Source of the DNA: Marinomonas phaeophyticola
Lineage (GTDB): Bacteria > Pseudomonadota > Gammaproteobacteria > Pseudomonadales > Marinomonadaceae
Assembly (NCBI RefSeq): GCF_026966905.1
Contig: NZ_JAPUBN010000018.1
Span: forward strand, 124,001 to 188,000
Reading direction: 5' to 3'
Length of the DNA stretch: 64,000 nucleotides
Under the pieces are notes generated by a model. It saw nothing but the letters and a program-made list of their open reading frames with translations, had not been told where the DNA came from and searched no databases. The translations under genes were made by a program, and so were the position numbers. Positions 47,511-56,916 of this stretch are shown here, one piece after another; positions within the stretch are counted from its first letter, which is position 1; each line of letters begins with the position of its first letter.

Positions 47511-47661
47511 GCCCTTCTATATATAACAATCAAAGCACACTTGATGTAACCCATTATGTTAAGCCACGTACACACAACACAGAATAAAACGATGGGAAAG
47601 TAATAAGGAAAGGGAGGAATAAAATCAGGACAACTAGACAACTAGGGAGATACTGAAAAAT

Positions 47662-47712
47662 GACTCAATTTGAACGAGATTAAACCACAGTATAAGCCGA
47701 TCAAATTGAGTC
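47662..47712 (-). terminator. Long-loop inverted repeat after the cupin operon
   Basis: GACTCAATTTGA (47662-47673) and TCAAATTGAGTC (47701-47712) are perfect 12-base arms with a 27-base loop. On the minus strand ATTTTT follows. It starts six bases after the cupin stop and is probably the operon terminator despite the long loop. Confidence 0.55.
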
Positions 47713-47718
47713 TAATTA

Positions 47719-48072
47719 CTACTTTTCTGCTAACAGCTCTTTCCAGTTACCCGGGTAGACAGCGTAAAAAATACTCGCTTTTTCGCCTTCATAACAGAGC
47801 TCAGTTCCATTTGGAATCCAGAGGACATCCCCTGCCTTTCCTTCCACTGGGCCAGCGTTTGTTTGCAACCTAAAAACGCCATCGATGACATAAACTACTT
47901 CATCGTATAAAACAGTCCAAGCAACAGAGCAAGCATCAAAATGCGCGATTCCAGCCCCCATACTCGAACTCATTTCTGTTGACACAGCACGTCCGACTTG
48001 AGCCATCCCAGGAGGCCCTCCTCGATGGTTAAACTGAATGTTTTCTCCTTTGATTAAGGTCACTTTACTCAT
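47719..48072 (-). CDS. EutQ-like cupin domain protein
   Basis: Small cupin of 117 residues, made up of one beta-barrel domain. The segment WTVLYDEVVYVIDGVFRL corresponds to the first cupin motif but lacks the HxH metal ligands, as in EutQ-like cupins; the second motif region is GKAGDVLWIPNGTE. A catalytic metal site is therefore not evident. It is last in the Rieske operon, 24 bases after the rubredoxin reductase gene. It could be an accessory or isomerase-like protein; the function is unknown. Confidence 0.85.
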   Translation of the reverse strand: MSKVTLIKGENIQFNHRGGPPGMAQVGRAVSTEMSSSMGAGIAHFDACSVAWTVLYDEVVYVIDGVFRLQTNAGPVEGKAGDVLWIPNGTELCYEGEKASIFYAVYPGNWKELLAEK

Positions 48073-48096
48073 AAAAACTCTCTTTATTGCTCTATA

Positions 48097-49461
48097 TTAA
48101 GAAACCGACGACGATCTATTTTCAGCGACTCTATCTAACCATTGCTGCCGCTCAGAGGTTACGTTTCCAGCTAAGGCGAACCCCATCACTTTGTCATCAA
48201 CAAGATACAAAGCACGTATACCATTACCCTCTTTTGTTACTTGCCAGTGACCTTGAGTATGTATCGGAGGCGTCAATAAGGTTAGTGGCAAAACCGGCGT
48301 TTTCACCATTACTGGCATCAGTGGATACTGAGCCATAGTTGGCTTAGCCAATAAACAATTTGCCAATGCACGGATGCCATAGTTGATAGGTGCAATATAA
48401 GGGAGTACTTGCCCTTGTATCTCGGCACAATCACCAATCGCATAAACATCTGGAACACTTGTTCTCAAGCCGCCATTGACAATAATCCCCAGATTACAAT
48501 CAATACCAGCACTTTGCGCCAATTGAGTCCGTGCTTTTAAACCCACCGCCGACATAATAAAATCCGTTGTCAGGGTTTCACCATTAGTCAAGGTTAATAG
48601 GTAGCCTTGCCCCTTCCTCTCAATTCTTTCAACGCTGGTGTTCAGGTACCAATCGGTTCCAATTTCGCTTAAATTTGCTTGTAGTTGTTCCCCAATGTCC
48701 TTTGGAATCAGTCGATCCATAGGCCAGTCTGATAACCCCACTACCGACACCTTGTAGCCATTTGCGCACAGGTCATTCGCAAATTCACATCCAATTAGGC
48801 CATTTCCAATAACAGTAATGTGTTTTTTATCTGCAATGGCTTCTCTAAAGTGATGGTAATCAAGCAAGTTATTAACACTCATCACATCACCACTGGCATC
48901 ACCTTGAAAAGAGAGCTGTATGGGTTGAGCACCTTGAGCTAACACTAGCTTGCTGTAGGTTTGCTCTCCATAACGACTGGTCACCAACTTCTTCTGAGTA
49001 TCGATATGGGTAATCTGACAGTGACCATAAATACGTACATTTAAACGCGCTTCTACTTGCAACAGAGTTTCTGTTATCAGCCCTTTTGCATCAAGCCCAC
49101 GTGCAAAAGCGTTTGAAAGCCCAGGTTTCGAATAATTGCTGCCGTCATCCGTTGTAAATAAAACAATATTCGCATCTGGAGAGCGTTCACGAATGGCTTG
49201 AGCCAAGTTATAACCGGCATAACCCGTACCAATAATTACGATAGGAGGTGTCGCTAGAGGCAAATTCACCGGTATTGATGACTCAGCCTGCGTATGACTT
49301 ACTTCTATCATCTCAAAATCGGCTTTACCTACACCGCATTCTGGGCACAACCAATCATCAGGAATATCCTGCCAGCGAGTACCTGGTGCAATTCCATCCG
49401 ATGGCCAACCTTTGGCTTCGTCATAGATCCAACCACAAATAATACATAGCCACTTTTTCAT
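48097..49461 (-). CDS. Rubredoxin fused to NAD(P)H-rubredoxin reductase
   Basis: Electron-transfer fusion of 454 residues. Residues 1-52 are a rubredoxin with iron cysteines in [13 protein letters not shown] and [12 protein letters not shown]. From about 75 a two-dinucleotide-binding flavoprotein follows: FAD motif [20 protein letters not shown](P)H motif [17 protein letters not shown] and the FAD motif [11 protein letters not shown]. Separate rubredoxin and reductase serve alkane hydroxylase elsewhere; here the fusion sits between an aldehyde dehydrogenase and a cupin in a Rieske oxygenase operon, so it may deliver NAD(P)H electrons to that oxygenase. AGGAG precedes the ATG. Confidence 0.92.
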   Translation of the reverse strand: MKKWLCIICGWIYDEAKGWPSDGIAPGTRWQDIPDDWLCPECGVGKADFEMIEVSHTQAESSIPVNLPLATPPIVIIGTGYAGYNLAQAIRERSPDANIVLFTTDDGSNYSKPGLSNAFARGLDAKGLITETLLQVEARLNVRIYGHCQITHIDTQKKLVTSRYGEQTYSKLVLAQGAQPIQLSFQGDASGDVMSVNNLLDYHHFREAIADKKHITVIGNGLIGCEFANDLCANGYKVSVVGLSDWPMDRLIPKDIGEQLQANLSEIGTDWYLNTSVERIERKGQGYLLTLTNGETLTTDFIMSAVGLKARTQLAQSAGIDCNLGIIVNGGLRTSVPDVYAIGDCAEIQGQVLPYIAPINYGIRALANCLLAKPTMAQYPLMPVMVKTPVLPLTLLTPPIHTQGHWQVTKEGNGIRALYLVDDKVMGFALAGNVTSERQQWLDRVAENRSSSVS

Positions 49462-49502
49462 GTCTCTCTCCTAATGCTCAGCAAGAACAACTCACAGCGT
49501 CG

Positions 49503-50951
49503 TTATCGATTCTCAGCCGTGACTCGTATCGCCACATTTTTTGTATTTACATAGCTATAAAGCGCTTCCTGACCCTTTTCACGGCCAAATCCAGATAAAC
49601 CAATGCCTCCAAATGGTGTTTCAATACCTCCGGCATACCATTCATTAACGAATACCTGACCCGCTTTTAATGCTCGACTAGCGCGTATCGCACGAGTTAA
49701 GTCATGCGTAAACACACCGGCAACCAATCCAAATTGAGTTGCATTTGCGAGCTGCCATGCCTCTTCTTCACTTTCAAAAGGAGTAATAGCCAATACTGGA
49801 CCAAATACTTCGTCTGTAAACAGGCTCATATCAGGCGTCACATCAGCAAACACGGTGGCTTCTACAAAATAACCCGCACGGTCAGGAGCCTTACCACCGC
49901 AAACAAGGCGAGCACCTTGAGTTTCAGCCTGCTGACATATGTCCAGTATTTGCTGCTGCTGTTGTAATGACACTACAGGCGTTAAATCGGCATTATCCAT
50001 GCCGGCACCGACAGATAAATCTTGTGCCAATGCGGCTACTTTCTCTACCACTTCAGCGTAACGGTCTTTATGCACCAATAAACGCGACATAGCAGAACAC
50101 ACTTGTCCGGCATTAAAAAAGATGCCCCAACGAACACTTTCCAGCACTTCATCAATGTCCGCATCTTGAAAGACGACAGCCGCCGATTTTCCACCTAACT
50201 CCATAACACTCGGAGTGGCATGTTCCGCAGCCGCTTTTAAAATACTCTGCCCTGTTGCCACTGAACCAGTAAAGACAATTTGATTGACTTGCGGATGCGC
50301 TACCAAGGCAGCTCCAATTTCCCTTCCCGGACCACTCAAAATACTTAACGCGCCATTCGGTAATCCAGCACGAGTGCACGCTGTTGCCAGCCAAGTCATC
50401 GCTAAAGGCGTAATTTCAGGCGATTTTACAATCACCGCATTACCAGCCGCTAACGCAGGAGCCAATGAACGAGCACAAATATCCACGGGGAAATTCCATG
50501 GAACAATTTGAGCCGAGATGCCAACAGGCTCATAGTAGGTAAAATCAACATAATCTTTACCTAAGGGAATCGACTTACCTTCAATTTTGTCCGCCATTCC
50601 CGCGTAATACTCAAAGTAACGAGCAGCAATCAAAAACTCTTCTTTTGCATCACTCAAAGACTTTCCATTCTCTTGACACAGCAATGGTGCGGCTTCTTCT
50701 GCAATTAGACGAATCTCTGTCGCAATCCGGTACATTAATTCAGCCCGTTGAGCCGGTCGGCAGTCCGTCAATACGCCAGATTCCACACACGCTCTCGCGG
50801 CGGAAATAGCACGTTCAACATCGCTTTTTGTCGCACACGCTATCGTAGCGAATACTTCCCCTGTGGCCGGATTATAGATTTGAGTGCTTTCTTTCGCATC
50901 CACCCATTCGCCGGCGATAAAGTTATGCCAATGTGTATTTGTAGTCGTCAT
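49503..50951 (-). CDS. NAD(P)-dependent aldehyde dehydrogenase
   Basis: Aldehyde dehydrogenase of 482 residues. The catalytic Cys is in FFNAGQVCSAMSR, the general base Glu in VMELGGKSAAV, and the nucleotide fold shows IVFTGSVATGQ. It resembles betaine-aldehyde and gamma-aminobutyraldehyde dehydrogenases. It is 57 bases downstream of a choline monooxygenase-like Rieske gene, so oxidation of betaine aldehyde or a similar amino aldehyde made by that oxygenase is a natural hypothesis. Confidence 0.93.
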   Translation of the reverse strand: MTTTNTHWHNFIAGEWVDAKESTQIYNPATGEVFATIACATKSDVERAISAARACVESGVLTDCRPAQRAELMYRIATEIRLIAEEAAPLLCQENGKSLSDAKEEFLIAARYFEYYAGMADKIEGKSIPLGKDYVDFTYYEPVGISAQIVPWNFPVDICARSLAPALAAGNAVIVKSPEITPLAMTWLATACTRAGLPNGALSILSGPGREIGAALVAHPQVNQIVFTGSVATGQSILKAAAEHATPSVMELGGKSAAVVFQDADIDEVLESVRWGIFFNAGQVCSAMSRLLVHKDRYAEVVEKVAALAQDLSVGAGMDNADLTPVVSLQQQQQILDICQQAETQGARLVCGGKAPDRAGYFVEATVFADVTPDMSLFTDEVFGPVLAITPFESEEEAWQLANATQFGLVAGVFTHDLTRAIRASRALKAGQVFVNEWYAGGIETPFGGIGLSGFGREKGQEALYSYVNTKNVAIRVTAENR

Positions 50952-51008
50952 AATATGTTCACCCCTAGGGATTTTGGGGTGAACATCACCCCAATACGCT
51001 CTGAATTG

Positions 51009-52202
51009 TTAAGAAGATTTTTCGCTGCTGTTCAAATATTGATTAGAGATCCATTGATGGAAGTGGTGGGTAGGCCCATCTAGCACAGGAGAAAAAACGC
51101 CCCCTTGGAAAGCGGGTGATTTACGCCCATTTTGCATACCTTCTACAGCAAAAATATCTTCTTGGAAGACGACTTTCCAACTTTCTAAGACAGCGGTTCG
51201 ACAAGCCGCATACTTGTCTCCAATAGCCTCATCACCAACATAAGCTAGCTCCAGTTTTTCCAGTGTTTTATTGTGCGCTTGAGGGTGCAAGATAATTGAA
51301 AATACGTGGTCAGCTTGCACTCCCAGTAGGATATTTGGATACAGAGACACGTACTCAGCTTGACGAATTTTATCCTGCGGCCAATCTTTAAACTGAGGCA
51401 GACTGGTGCCAGCCACATCAGACAAACTGTAGGTGTAGCTGCCCTGCCCTGATGCATCATCATTAACAATCAAATTATAATGCTGATCTAAAGGAGAATA
51501 TGAGTTCAAACTTGGGTGTACCCATGGCAAGTGGTATGACTCACAATAGTTTTCAACGGCTAATTTCCAATTTGAATTCACCGTTAATGCCATAGTGCTT
51601 CCTGTTGGAGCAACTCTTACTTGATCAAATCCACCCGCCCCAGTAAATGCCTCCCAACGGCTTACAAGCGGTTGAATAAAGTCTTCAAAATCAACGGCAT
51701 CACCAGATAGATTAATAAAAACAATACCATTCCAAACCGCAGCACGGATTTCTTTTAATCCATGTTTTTCACATACAAAACCTTCCGCTTTATGCTTACC
51801 TACGCCGCCAATATGAGGCGTTCCTTTAAGGTTACCGTCGAGATCATATGTCCAAGAATGGTAAGGACAACGAACCATACCTTCTACTTCTGTTTCTTCT
51901 CTCAATAACACCATACCGCGGTGGCTACAAATATTATGAAATACTTTTAGTTCACCGGATCGATTGCGCATAACAGCCAAAGGCAATCCCATAAAATCGA
52001 CAGGTTTAGCAAAACCATTTTTTGGAAGCTCACTGGCAAATACCAAACCTGCCCAAGTCTTTCCAAGTACTTGATCTCTCTCAAACTCAAATAATTGAGG
52101 ATCATCGTACGCTGCGTTGGGCATGCCTTTGGCTTGATGAATGGGTTGATGGACAGCATTTAGATCGGCAACTGAAATACGGTTTTGCTGAATTGTTTTC
52201 AC
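51009..52202 (-). CDS. Rieske 2Fe-2S oxygenase alpha subunit (choline monooxygenase-like)
   Basis: Oxygenase component of 397 residues. Rieske ligands are C92, H94, C112 and H115 (NICSHRG and RCPYHSW). The mononuclear iron site is ENYCESYHLPWVHP (H224, H229). It resembles the CMO/GbcA/carnitine oxygenase group but is distinct from the GbcA-like protein at 3489. It is first in a four-gene operon with an aldehyde dehydrogenase, a rubredoxin-reductase fusion and a cupin, and is divergent from the DddP-like gene. The substrate is probably a small methylated amine or betaine, not an aromatic. No conventional ferredoxin reductase is nearby. Confidence 0.9.
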   Translation of the reverse strand: MKTIQQNRISVADLNAVHQPIHQAKGMPNAAYDDPQLFEFERDQVLGKTWAGLVFASELPKNGFAKPVDFMGLPLAVMRNRSGELKVFHNICSHRGMVLLREETEVEGMVRCPYHSWTYDLDGNLKGTPHIGGVGKHKAEGFVCEKHGLKEIRAAVWNGIVFINLSGDAVDFEDFIQPLVSRWEAFTGAGGFDQVRVAPTGSTMALTVNSNWKLAVENYCESYHLPWVHPSLNSYSPLDQHYNLIVNDDASGQGSYTYSLSDVAGTSLPQFKDWPQDKIRQAEYVSLYPNILLGVQADHVFSIILHPQAHNKTLEKLELAYVGDEAIGDKYAACRTAVLESWKVVFQEDIFAVEGMQNGRKSPAFQGGVFSPVLDGPTHHFHQWISNQYLNSSEKSS

Positions 52203-52554
52203 CTTGACACCTCGAGTAAATAGGCGCTTTGCAAGAGCGCGTTTGTTATTGTTTTACAGGTCTGTTTACGAGGTAAATATTACTGACGAAAAAGCATCCT
52301 CAACAAACGACTTTTACGCTAGAAACCCATGACAAAAACTCATCAACTTTTTTATTCGATGAATAGGCACAGCACACGATAAAATTTCTATTGATATTAA
52401 AAAGGGTAAGTAAAAGCGTTCGTCAATAAAGCCGTCGTCGATAATGTCAACAATCGATGAGCTTTCATAATGAGCTCGTGAGTTTTTATCGTTTTACTTA
52501 ACGATGAACTACTCACTTAATACGCTCATCATAATCATCTTAAAGGAAGGCTTT
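52203..52554. promoter_or_regulatory. Divergent promoter region between Rieske operon and DddP-like gene
   Basis: The 352 bases hold no gene. Dyads visible are ATCGTT-N6-AACGAT (52488-52505) and GAGCT-N9-AGCTC (52459-52477), plus a TCATC/GATGA pair near 52338-52360. They could bind one of the LysR regulators encoded at 55.9 and 56.9 kb. No clear -35/-10 pair or sigma-54 site was found. AAGGA before 52555 is the ribosome binding site. Confidence 0.4.
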
Positions 52555-53790
52555 ATGACCCAAATATCTCGTGACTCCTTTGGAAGTGCCGCATTGGTGA
52601 ACCCTGTTGCAGAAGAAACATTACAGGCGGCTCAAAAATACCGTTTAGCCAGAGTAAAACAACAACTTGTGGAGCATGATTGCGGCGCGATCTTGTTGTA
52701 CGATCCTGTCAATATTCGCTATGCAACAGACAGTTCCAATATGCAAGTGTGGACTTTGCACAATTTTGCTCGCTACACCCTAGTCTTTGCGGAAGGGCCA
52801 GTGATTCATTGGGAGTTTCATAATTGTGAACATTTACTCTCCGGCAACCAACAAATTGATGAAATTCGTACAGCCATCAATTGGAGTTTTTTTGGCGCGG
52901 GCTCACGCATTGACGAAAGAGTAAAGCTATGGGCCGAGGAAATTGCGCATCTTATAACCCAGCACAGCCCTGATAATCGTCGCTTAGCTTTAGATAAAGC
53001 CGATATTGAAGGTATTGATTGCCTTAGAGAAAAAGGCCTTCGTGTCGTGGAAGGTCATAGCTTAATGGAGCAGGCTCGCAAAATTAAATCCGCGGCTGAG
53101 ATTGCACTAATGCAGTGGACTATTCAAGTCTGTGAGAAAGGCATTCAGCGAATGTACGATGAACTGAAGCCAGGTATGACAGAAAATGCATTATGGGCTT
53201 GGTTACATTACGAGAACATTCGTCATGGAGGTGAATGGATAGAAACCCGGCTGTTATCAAGTGGACCAAGAACCAATCCCTGGATGCAAGAATCGAGCAA
53301 TCGCATCATGCAAACAGGTGAAATCCTGTCATTCGACACAGATCTCATAGGGCCTTATGGGTATTGTGCTGATATTTCTCGAGCATGGACGGTTGGTCAC
53401 GTGCCACCGACACCAGAACAGCGTCACATTTATCAGTTAGCCTATGAGCAGGTTCAATATAATATGAGCCTATTAAAAGCAGGGCTTTCTTATAAAGAGT
53501 TTTCCCAGAAAGCATGGAAAATTCCAGCTGAATATTATCCAAACCGATATTGCTGCCTTGCTCATGGTATCGGCTTGGCGGATGAGTATCCGGCCATTGC
53601 TCATCAAGGCAACGATTGGAACAGCTCTGGTTACGACGGCCTATTCGAAGAAAATATGGTAGTTTGTGTCGAAAGTTACATTGGCGCCAAAGATGGACGG
53701 GAAGGCATCAAGTTAGAGCAACAAGTTTTAATAACAAAAGACGGTATTATTGAATTGTCGACCTATCCATGGGAAGAGAACTGGTTGTAA
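52555..53790 (+). CDS. dddP: DddP-type DMSP lyase (M24 metallopeptidase fold)
   Basis: Predicted to cleave dimethylsulfoniopropionate to dimethyl sulfide and acrylate. The 411-residue protein has the two-domain creatinase/M24 fold. It shares with known DddP the strings NIRYATDSSNMQVW and HGGEWIETRLLSSGPRTNPW. The metal ligands of Ruegeria DddP, as I recall them, all have counterparts with identical spacing: D261, D263, D273, H337, E373 and E388. The proposed catalytic base (Asp377 there) is D343, and Tyr366 is Y332. The ATG at 52555 follows AAGGA; an ATG 51 bases upstream is less likely. A terminator and then a BCCT carrier gene follow. An M24 peptidase or creatinase-like hydrolase is the alternative. 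Confidence 0.82.
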   Translation: MTQISRDSFGSAALVNPVAEETLQAAQKYRLARVKQQLVEHDCGAILLYDPVNIRYATDSSNMQVWTLHNFARYTLVFAEGPVIHWEFHNCEHLLSGNQQIDEIRTAINWSFFGAGSRIDERVKLWAEEIAHLITQHSPDNRRLALDKADIEGIDCLREKGLRVVEGHSLMEQARKIKSAAEIALMQWTIQVCEKGIQRMYDELKPGMTENALWAWLHYENIRHGGEWIETRLLSSGPRTNPWMQESSNRIMQTGEILSFDTDLIGPYGYCADISRAWTVGHVPPTPEQRHIYQLAYEQVQYNMSLLKAGLSYKEFSQKAWKIPAEYYPNRYCCLAHGIGLADEYPAIAHQGNDWNSSGYDGLFEENMVVCVESYIGAKDGREGIKLEQQVLITKDGIIELSTYPWEENWL

Positions 53791-53794
53791 AACT

Positions 53795-53829
53795 CATGCC
53801 TACCTAAACATTGCCGTTAGGTAGGCATG
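53795..53829 (+). terminator. Terminator after the DddP-like gene
   Basis: CATGCCTACCTAA (53795-53807) and TTAGGTAGGCATG (53817-53829) are perfect 13-base arms, followed by ATACTTTT. The rest of the gap to 54174 holds no gene; only the ribosome binding site GGAGA before 54175 is clear. The BCCT gene is therefore probably transcribed from its own promoter. Confidence 0.75.
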
Positions 53830-54174
53830 ATACTTTTGGCCAAATTTTGCATCATGCTTCATAGGCTAGATTGATGACAACCTTCACCTTCTGATCATTA
53901 AAATTCTTCATTATCAGCCCTCTTGTTCAGCTAATCCCCTATTCTCGAAGAGCCTGTTCTACCTCTACTCAAAACCTCTATTATAGAATTCATTACATTT
54001 ACTCATAAGCATCTAACCAAAAAGTCGTTTGATACAGATCAGGCTTTTCAACAATATTGTTTGCTCTTTTTAACGAACTCAACCCTAACAAAAGGAGCTA
54101 GAAATCATTTAAAGCGTCATTGACACGCCTCTAAAGCTTAAGTCGATCTAAAATAACAACAATGGAGACACATA

Positions 54175-55776
54175 ATGAAAATTAATAGTGGGATGTTTCG
54201 CGGTATTGACCCTACCGTGACCTTGATCTCAAAAGTGCTAATTATTGGCTTTGTCATAGTTTGCGCCATACTTGCAGAAGAAGCTGGAGCCTTATTTACT
54301 CAGGTCTCAGCCGCCATATTGTATAACTTTAAATGGTTTTATCTTATTACGGCCTCAGCCATACTGGTTTTCTTGCTGTATTTAATGGTCAGTCGATATG
54401 GCAATATTAAATTAGGAACCGATGATGAAAAGCCAGAGTTTAGTTTAGGTTCTTGGTTATCCATGTTGTTCAGTGCAGGCATGGGAATTGGGCTACTCTT
54501 TTGGTCTGTTGCCGAACCTATGTGGCATTATGCAGGCAACCCCTTCTCTGAAACCCCTTTAAGTAATGAATCCGCGCAGACAGCCATAAGATTAAGTTTT
54601 TTCCATTGGGGACTGCACCCTTGGGCTCTCTATATTATGACCGCTCTTGGGCTCGCTTATTTTTCTTATCGTAAAGGGAAACCGCTTACTATTCGCTCGG
54701 CACTCATTCCTTTATTTGGAGAAAAGCGACTTGACGGATGGTTAGGCAACACCATCGATATTCTCATTGTCACCATTACCGCCTTTGGTATTGCTACCTC
54801 GTTTGGACTAGGCGTAATACAAATGAGTACCGGTATGGAGTTACTCTTTGGTGTTAAAATCACCATCGCCAATCAAATTATTATGATTGCCATCATTTCT
54901 TTTATTGCCATCCTCTCGGTCATTTCAGGTGTTGGCAAAGGGATAAAAATTCTCTCCGTTTGGAATATGATTCTTTCTGCTGTCATTCTAGCAGGCGTAC
55001 TTTTATTTGGTCCTACACGCTATATTTTGCATATTTACTTAGAAGGGACAGCAGACTACGTGCAAAATGTTATTGGCTTAAGTCTATGGAGTGATACTCA
55101 AGAAGATTCGCAATGGCAGAACTGGTGGACCGCATTCTATTGGGCGTGGTGGCTTACTTGGGCTCCATTTGTCGGTATGTTTATTGCTCGAATTTCTCGT
55201 GGTAGAACCATTCGTGAACTGATTGGCGGTGCCCTTATCGTTCCCACCTTATTTGGCTTCTTATGGATAGCCACACTTGGTGGCGCCGCTATGCATTACG
55301 AGAATGAAGATAAGCAAAACCATCAAACTCAAGTCACTGAACAACAACTCACGGGAGAGGCGGCCGCTTTTACTGGAGGCGATATACTAACAGCAACAAA
55401 AGCCGACTCTACTCAAGCTATTTTCACCCTCTTCGAAAAAATAGAAATCGATTCAGGTGTTAATATTGCGACTATATTCAGTGCATTAGCGACCTTTTTG
55501 TTGGTCACATACTTTGTTACTTCTGCCGATTCAGGTACTTTAGTTCTTTGCACATTAAGCTCTCATGGAAGCTTAGAACCACCTAGAGCCAGTAGAATTA
55601 TTTGGGGGCTGACGGTTGGTATTATTGCCGCAGGATTATTATGGGCTGGGGGTCTAAAAACGGTCCAAACGGCGACTATTTGTGCGGCGTTACCAGCTGC
55701 GTTCCTTGTTATTATGATGGCACTTGCAATACATAAAGCATTACGCAAGGAAGTAGTACATGCTATAAACTCATAA
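54175..55776 (+). CDS. BCCT family transporter (DMSP/betaine importer candidate)
   Basis: Secondary transporter of 533 residues with about twelve membrane segments. Motifs include SAGMGIGLLFWSVAEP in TM3, HWGLHPWALY in TM4 and WTAFYWAWWLTWAPFVG in TM8, all close to canonical BetP/OpuD-type carriers. It is diverged from the BCCT protein at 392, which has HYG in TM4. The C-terminal extension is short, so osmotic gating as in BetP is less likely and nutrient uptake more so. Beside a DddP-like gene it may import DMSP, as DddT does in Marinomonas. A LysR gene follows. Confidence 0.9.
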   Translation: MKINSGMFRGIDPTVTLISKVLIIGFVIVCAILAEEAGALFTQVSAAILYNFKWFYLITASAILVFLLYLMVSRYGNIKLGTDDEKPEFSLGSWLSMLFSAGMGIGLLFWSVAEPMWHYAGNPFSETPLSNESAQTAIRLSFFHWGLHPWALYIMTALGLAYFSYRKGKPLTIRSALIPLFGEKRLDGWLGNTIDILIVTITAFGIATSFGLGVIQMSTGMELLFGVKITIANQIIMIAIISFIAILSVISGVGKGIKILSVWNMILSAVILAGVLLFGPTRYILHIYLEGTADYVQNVIGLSLWSDTQEDSQWQNWWTAFYWAWWLTWAPFVGMFIARISRGRTIRELIGGALIVPTLFGFLWIATLGGAAMHYENEDKQNHQTQVTEQQLTGEAAAFTGGDILTATKADSTQAIFTLFEKIEIDSGVNIATIFSALATFLLVTYFVTSADSGTLVLCTLSSHGSLEPPRASRIIWGLTVGIIAAGLLWAGGLKTVQTATICAALPAAFLVIMMALAIHKALRKEVVHAINS

Positions 55777-55802
55777 CATATCCATGTCGTTCATATGAAC
55801 AA

Positions 55803-55837
55803 AAAAAGAACGCTAAGGATGACTTAGCGTTCTTTTT
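55803..55837 (+). terminator. Terminator after the second BCCT gene
   Basis: AAAAAGAACGCTAAG (55803-55817) and CTTAGCGTTCTTTTT (55823-55837), perfect 15-base arms with a five-base loop and T-tract. Confidence 0.92.
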
Positions 55838-55874
55838 GCTCTTGTTTCTTTACATTTAATTTGAGTACTATCTT

Positions 55875-56798
55875 ATGCGCATGAAGCCCTTACCACCATT
55901 AAATAGTCTGGTTGCTTTTGAAGCCGCCGCCCGTTACTTGAGCTTTACTCAAGCGGCAGCAGAACTTAACGTCACCCAAGGCGCTATTAGTAGGCAAATC
56001 AAGCATCTTGAAGATTACCTGGGTCGAGCCCTGTTTATTAGAGATAAGCGCAGTTTAATTTTAACGCCTACGGGCAATGAGTATTATCAAAGCATCGAGC
56101 CCGCATTATTAAGCATATCGGCAACCACAAGCAATATTATCCAATGGCAAGGAGAGCAGCAGGTTACTGTAATGACAACCAATGCCATGGCGTCTTTTTG
56201 GTTATTACCTAGATTCAGTGAATTTCAGGCCGCTCACCCAGAGATTGATCTACGCATTCTTGCCGTCGACTCTATTAGAGGTATTCGCAACAGTGAGTTT
56301 GATATTGCACTATTCTATTGTCGTACTCCTCCCCAAGGTTTAGATGCAACGCCTTTGTTTAGTGAAACCGTCTTTCCTGTTTGTAGTCCTCGCTATTTAC
56401 AACAGCACCCTGAGATAGCCGATCCAAATAAGATCAGTCATGGTACTTTGTTGTCTTTGGATATAAGCGAAGATTGGGTCACCTGGTCTGACTGGTTTAG
56501 ACAAACCAATATTACGCCAACGGCCGGTACAGGGCGAAAATTGAATATCAACAATTATCTTTTAGTGATTCAGGCGGCGTTGAATGGTCAAGGGCTCGCT
56601 TTAGGCTGGTCAAACTTAGTCGATGATTATCTTGCCAGTGGATTATTAGTGTGCCCTGTCGATTTAACCATGAAGACACAATCACAGTTTTATATGTTGC
56701 AACCACCGCAAATTTTTAGACAAAAGAAGGGCGTTGAATGTTTTCGAAAGTGGTTGGTATCCATCATGGAAGAAGCGGAAGCCAAAACTTGGCCTTGA
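55875..56798 (+). CDS. LysR family transcriptional regulator (GcvA-like)
   Basis: Regulator of 307 residues with a winged helix-turn-helix (about 20-65; SFTQAAAELNVTQGAISRQI) and a LysR effector domain of the GcvA/AmpR class. The same class is seen in the LysR at 2259, which also sits by a BCCT gene. It lies in the same direction as, and after, the BCCT terminator, so it has its own promoter. It is a candidate regulator of the DddP/BCCT genes. Confidence 0.9.
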   Translation: MRMKPLPPLNSLVAFEAAARYLSFTQAAAELNVTQGAISRQIKHLEDYLGRALFIRDKRSLILTPTGNEYYQSIEPALLSISATTSNIIQWQGEQQVTVMTTNAMASFWLLPRFSEFQAAHPEIDLRILAVDSIRGIRNSEFDIALFYCRTPPQGLDATPLFSETVFPVCSPRYLQQHPEIADPNKISHGTLLSLDISEDWVTWSDWFRQTNITPTAGTGRKLNINNYLLVIQAALNGQGLALGWSNLVDDYLASGLLVCPVDLTMKTQSQFYMLQPPQIFRQKKGVECFRKWLVSIMEEAEAKTWP

Positions 56799-56885
56799 AT
56801 AGCCTGAAAAAGACACAGCAAACGTCTTACCTACTACAGAGTAAACTCGACTAACGAGTTAAATTCACCTATCTTTTAATATAGC

Positions 56886-56906
56886 TTAATACAAAAAACA
56901 TATTAA
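56886..56906. promoter_or_regulatory. LysR-type dyad immediately before a LysR gene
   Basis: TTAATA-N9-TATTAA ends ten bases before the ATG at 56917. It and its flank (from 56881) match the site at 44879-44904 with one difference in 26 bases. Binding here would block ribosome or polymerase access, consistent with autorepression. Confidence 0.65.
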
Positions 56907-56916
56907 AGATAAAAGC

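Noticed and set aside
47719-48072. Cupin-type DMSP lyase (DddK/L/Q/W/Y)
   Set aside because: The HxH and following Glu metal-binding pattern of those lyases is missing; the protein resembles EutQ-like cupins.
46145-56798. Genomic island with integrase or attachment sites around the DddP region
   Set aside because: No integrase, tRNA-flanked direct repeat or composition shift was visible; the only tRNA is 15 kb away.
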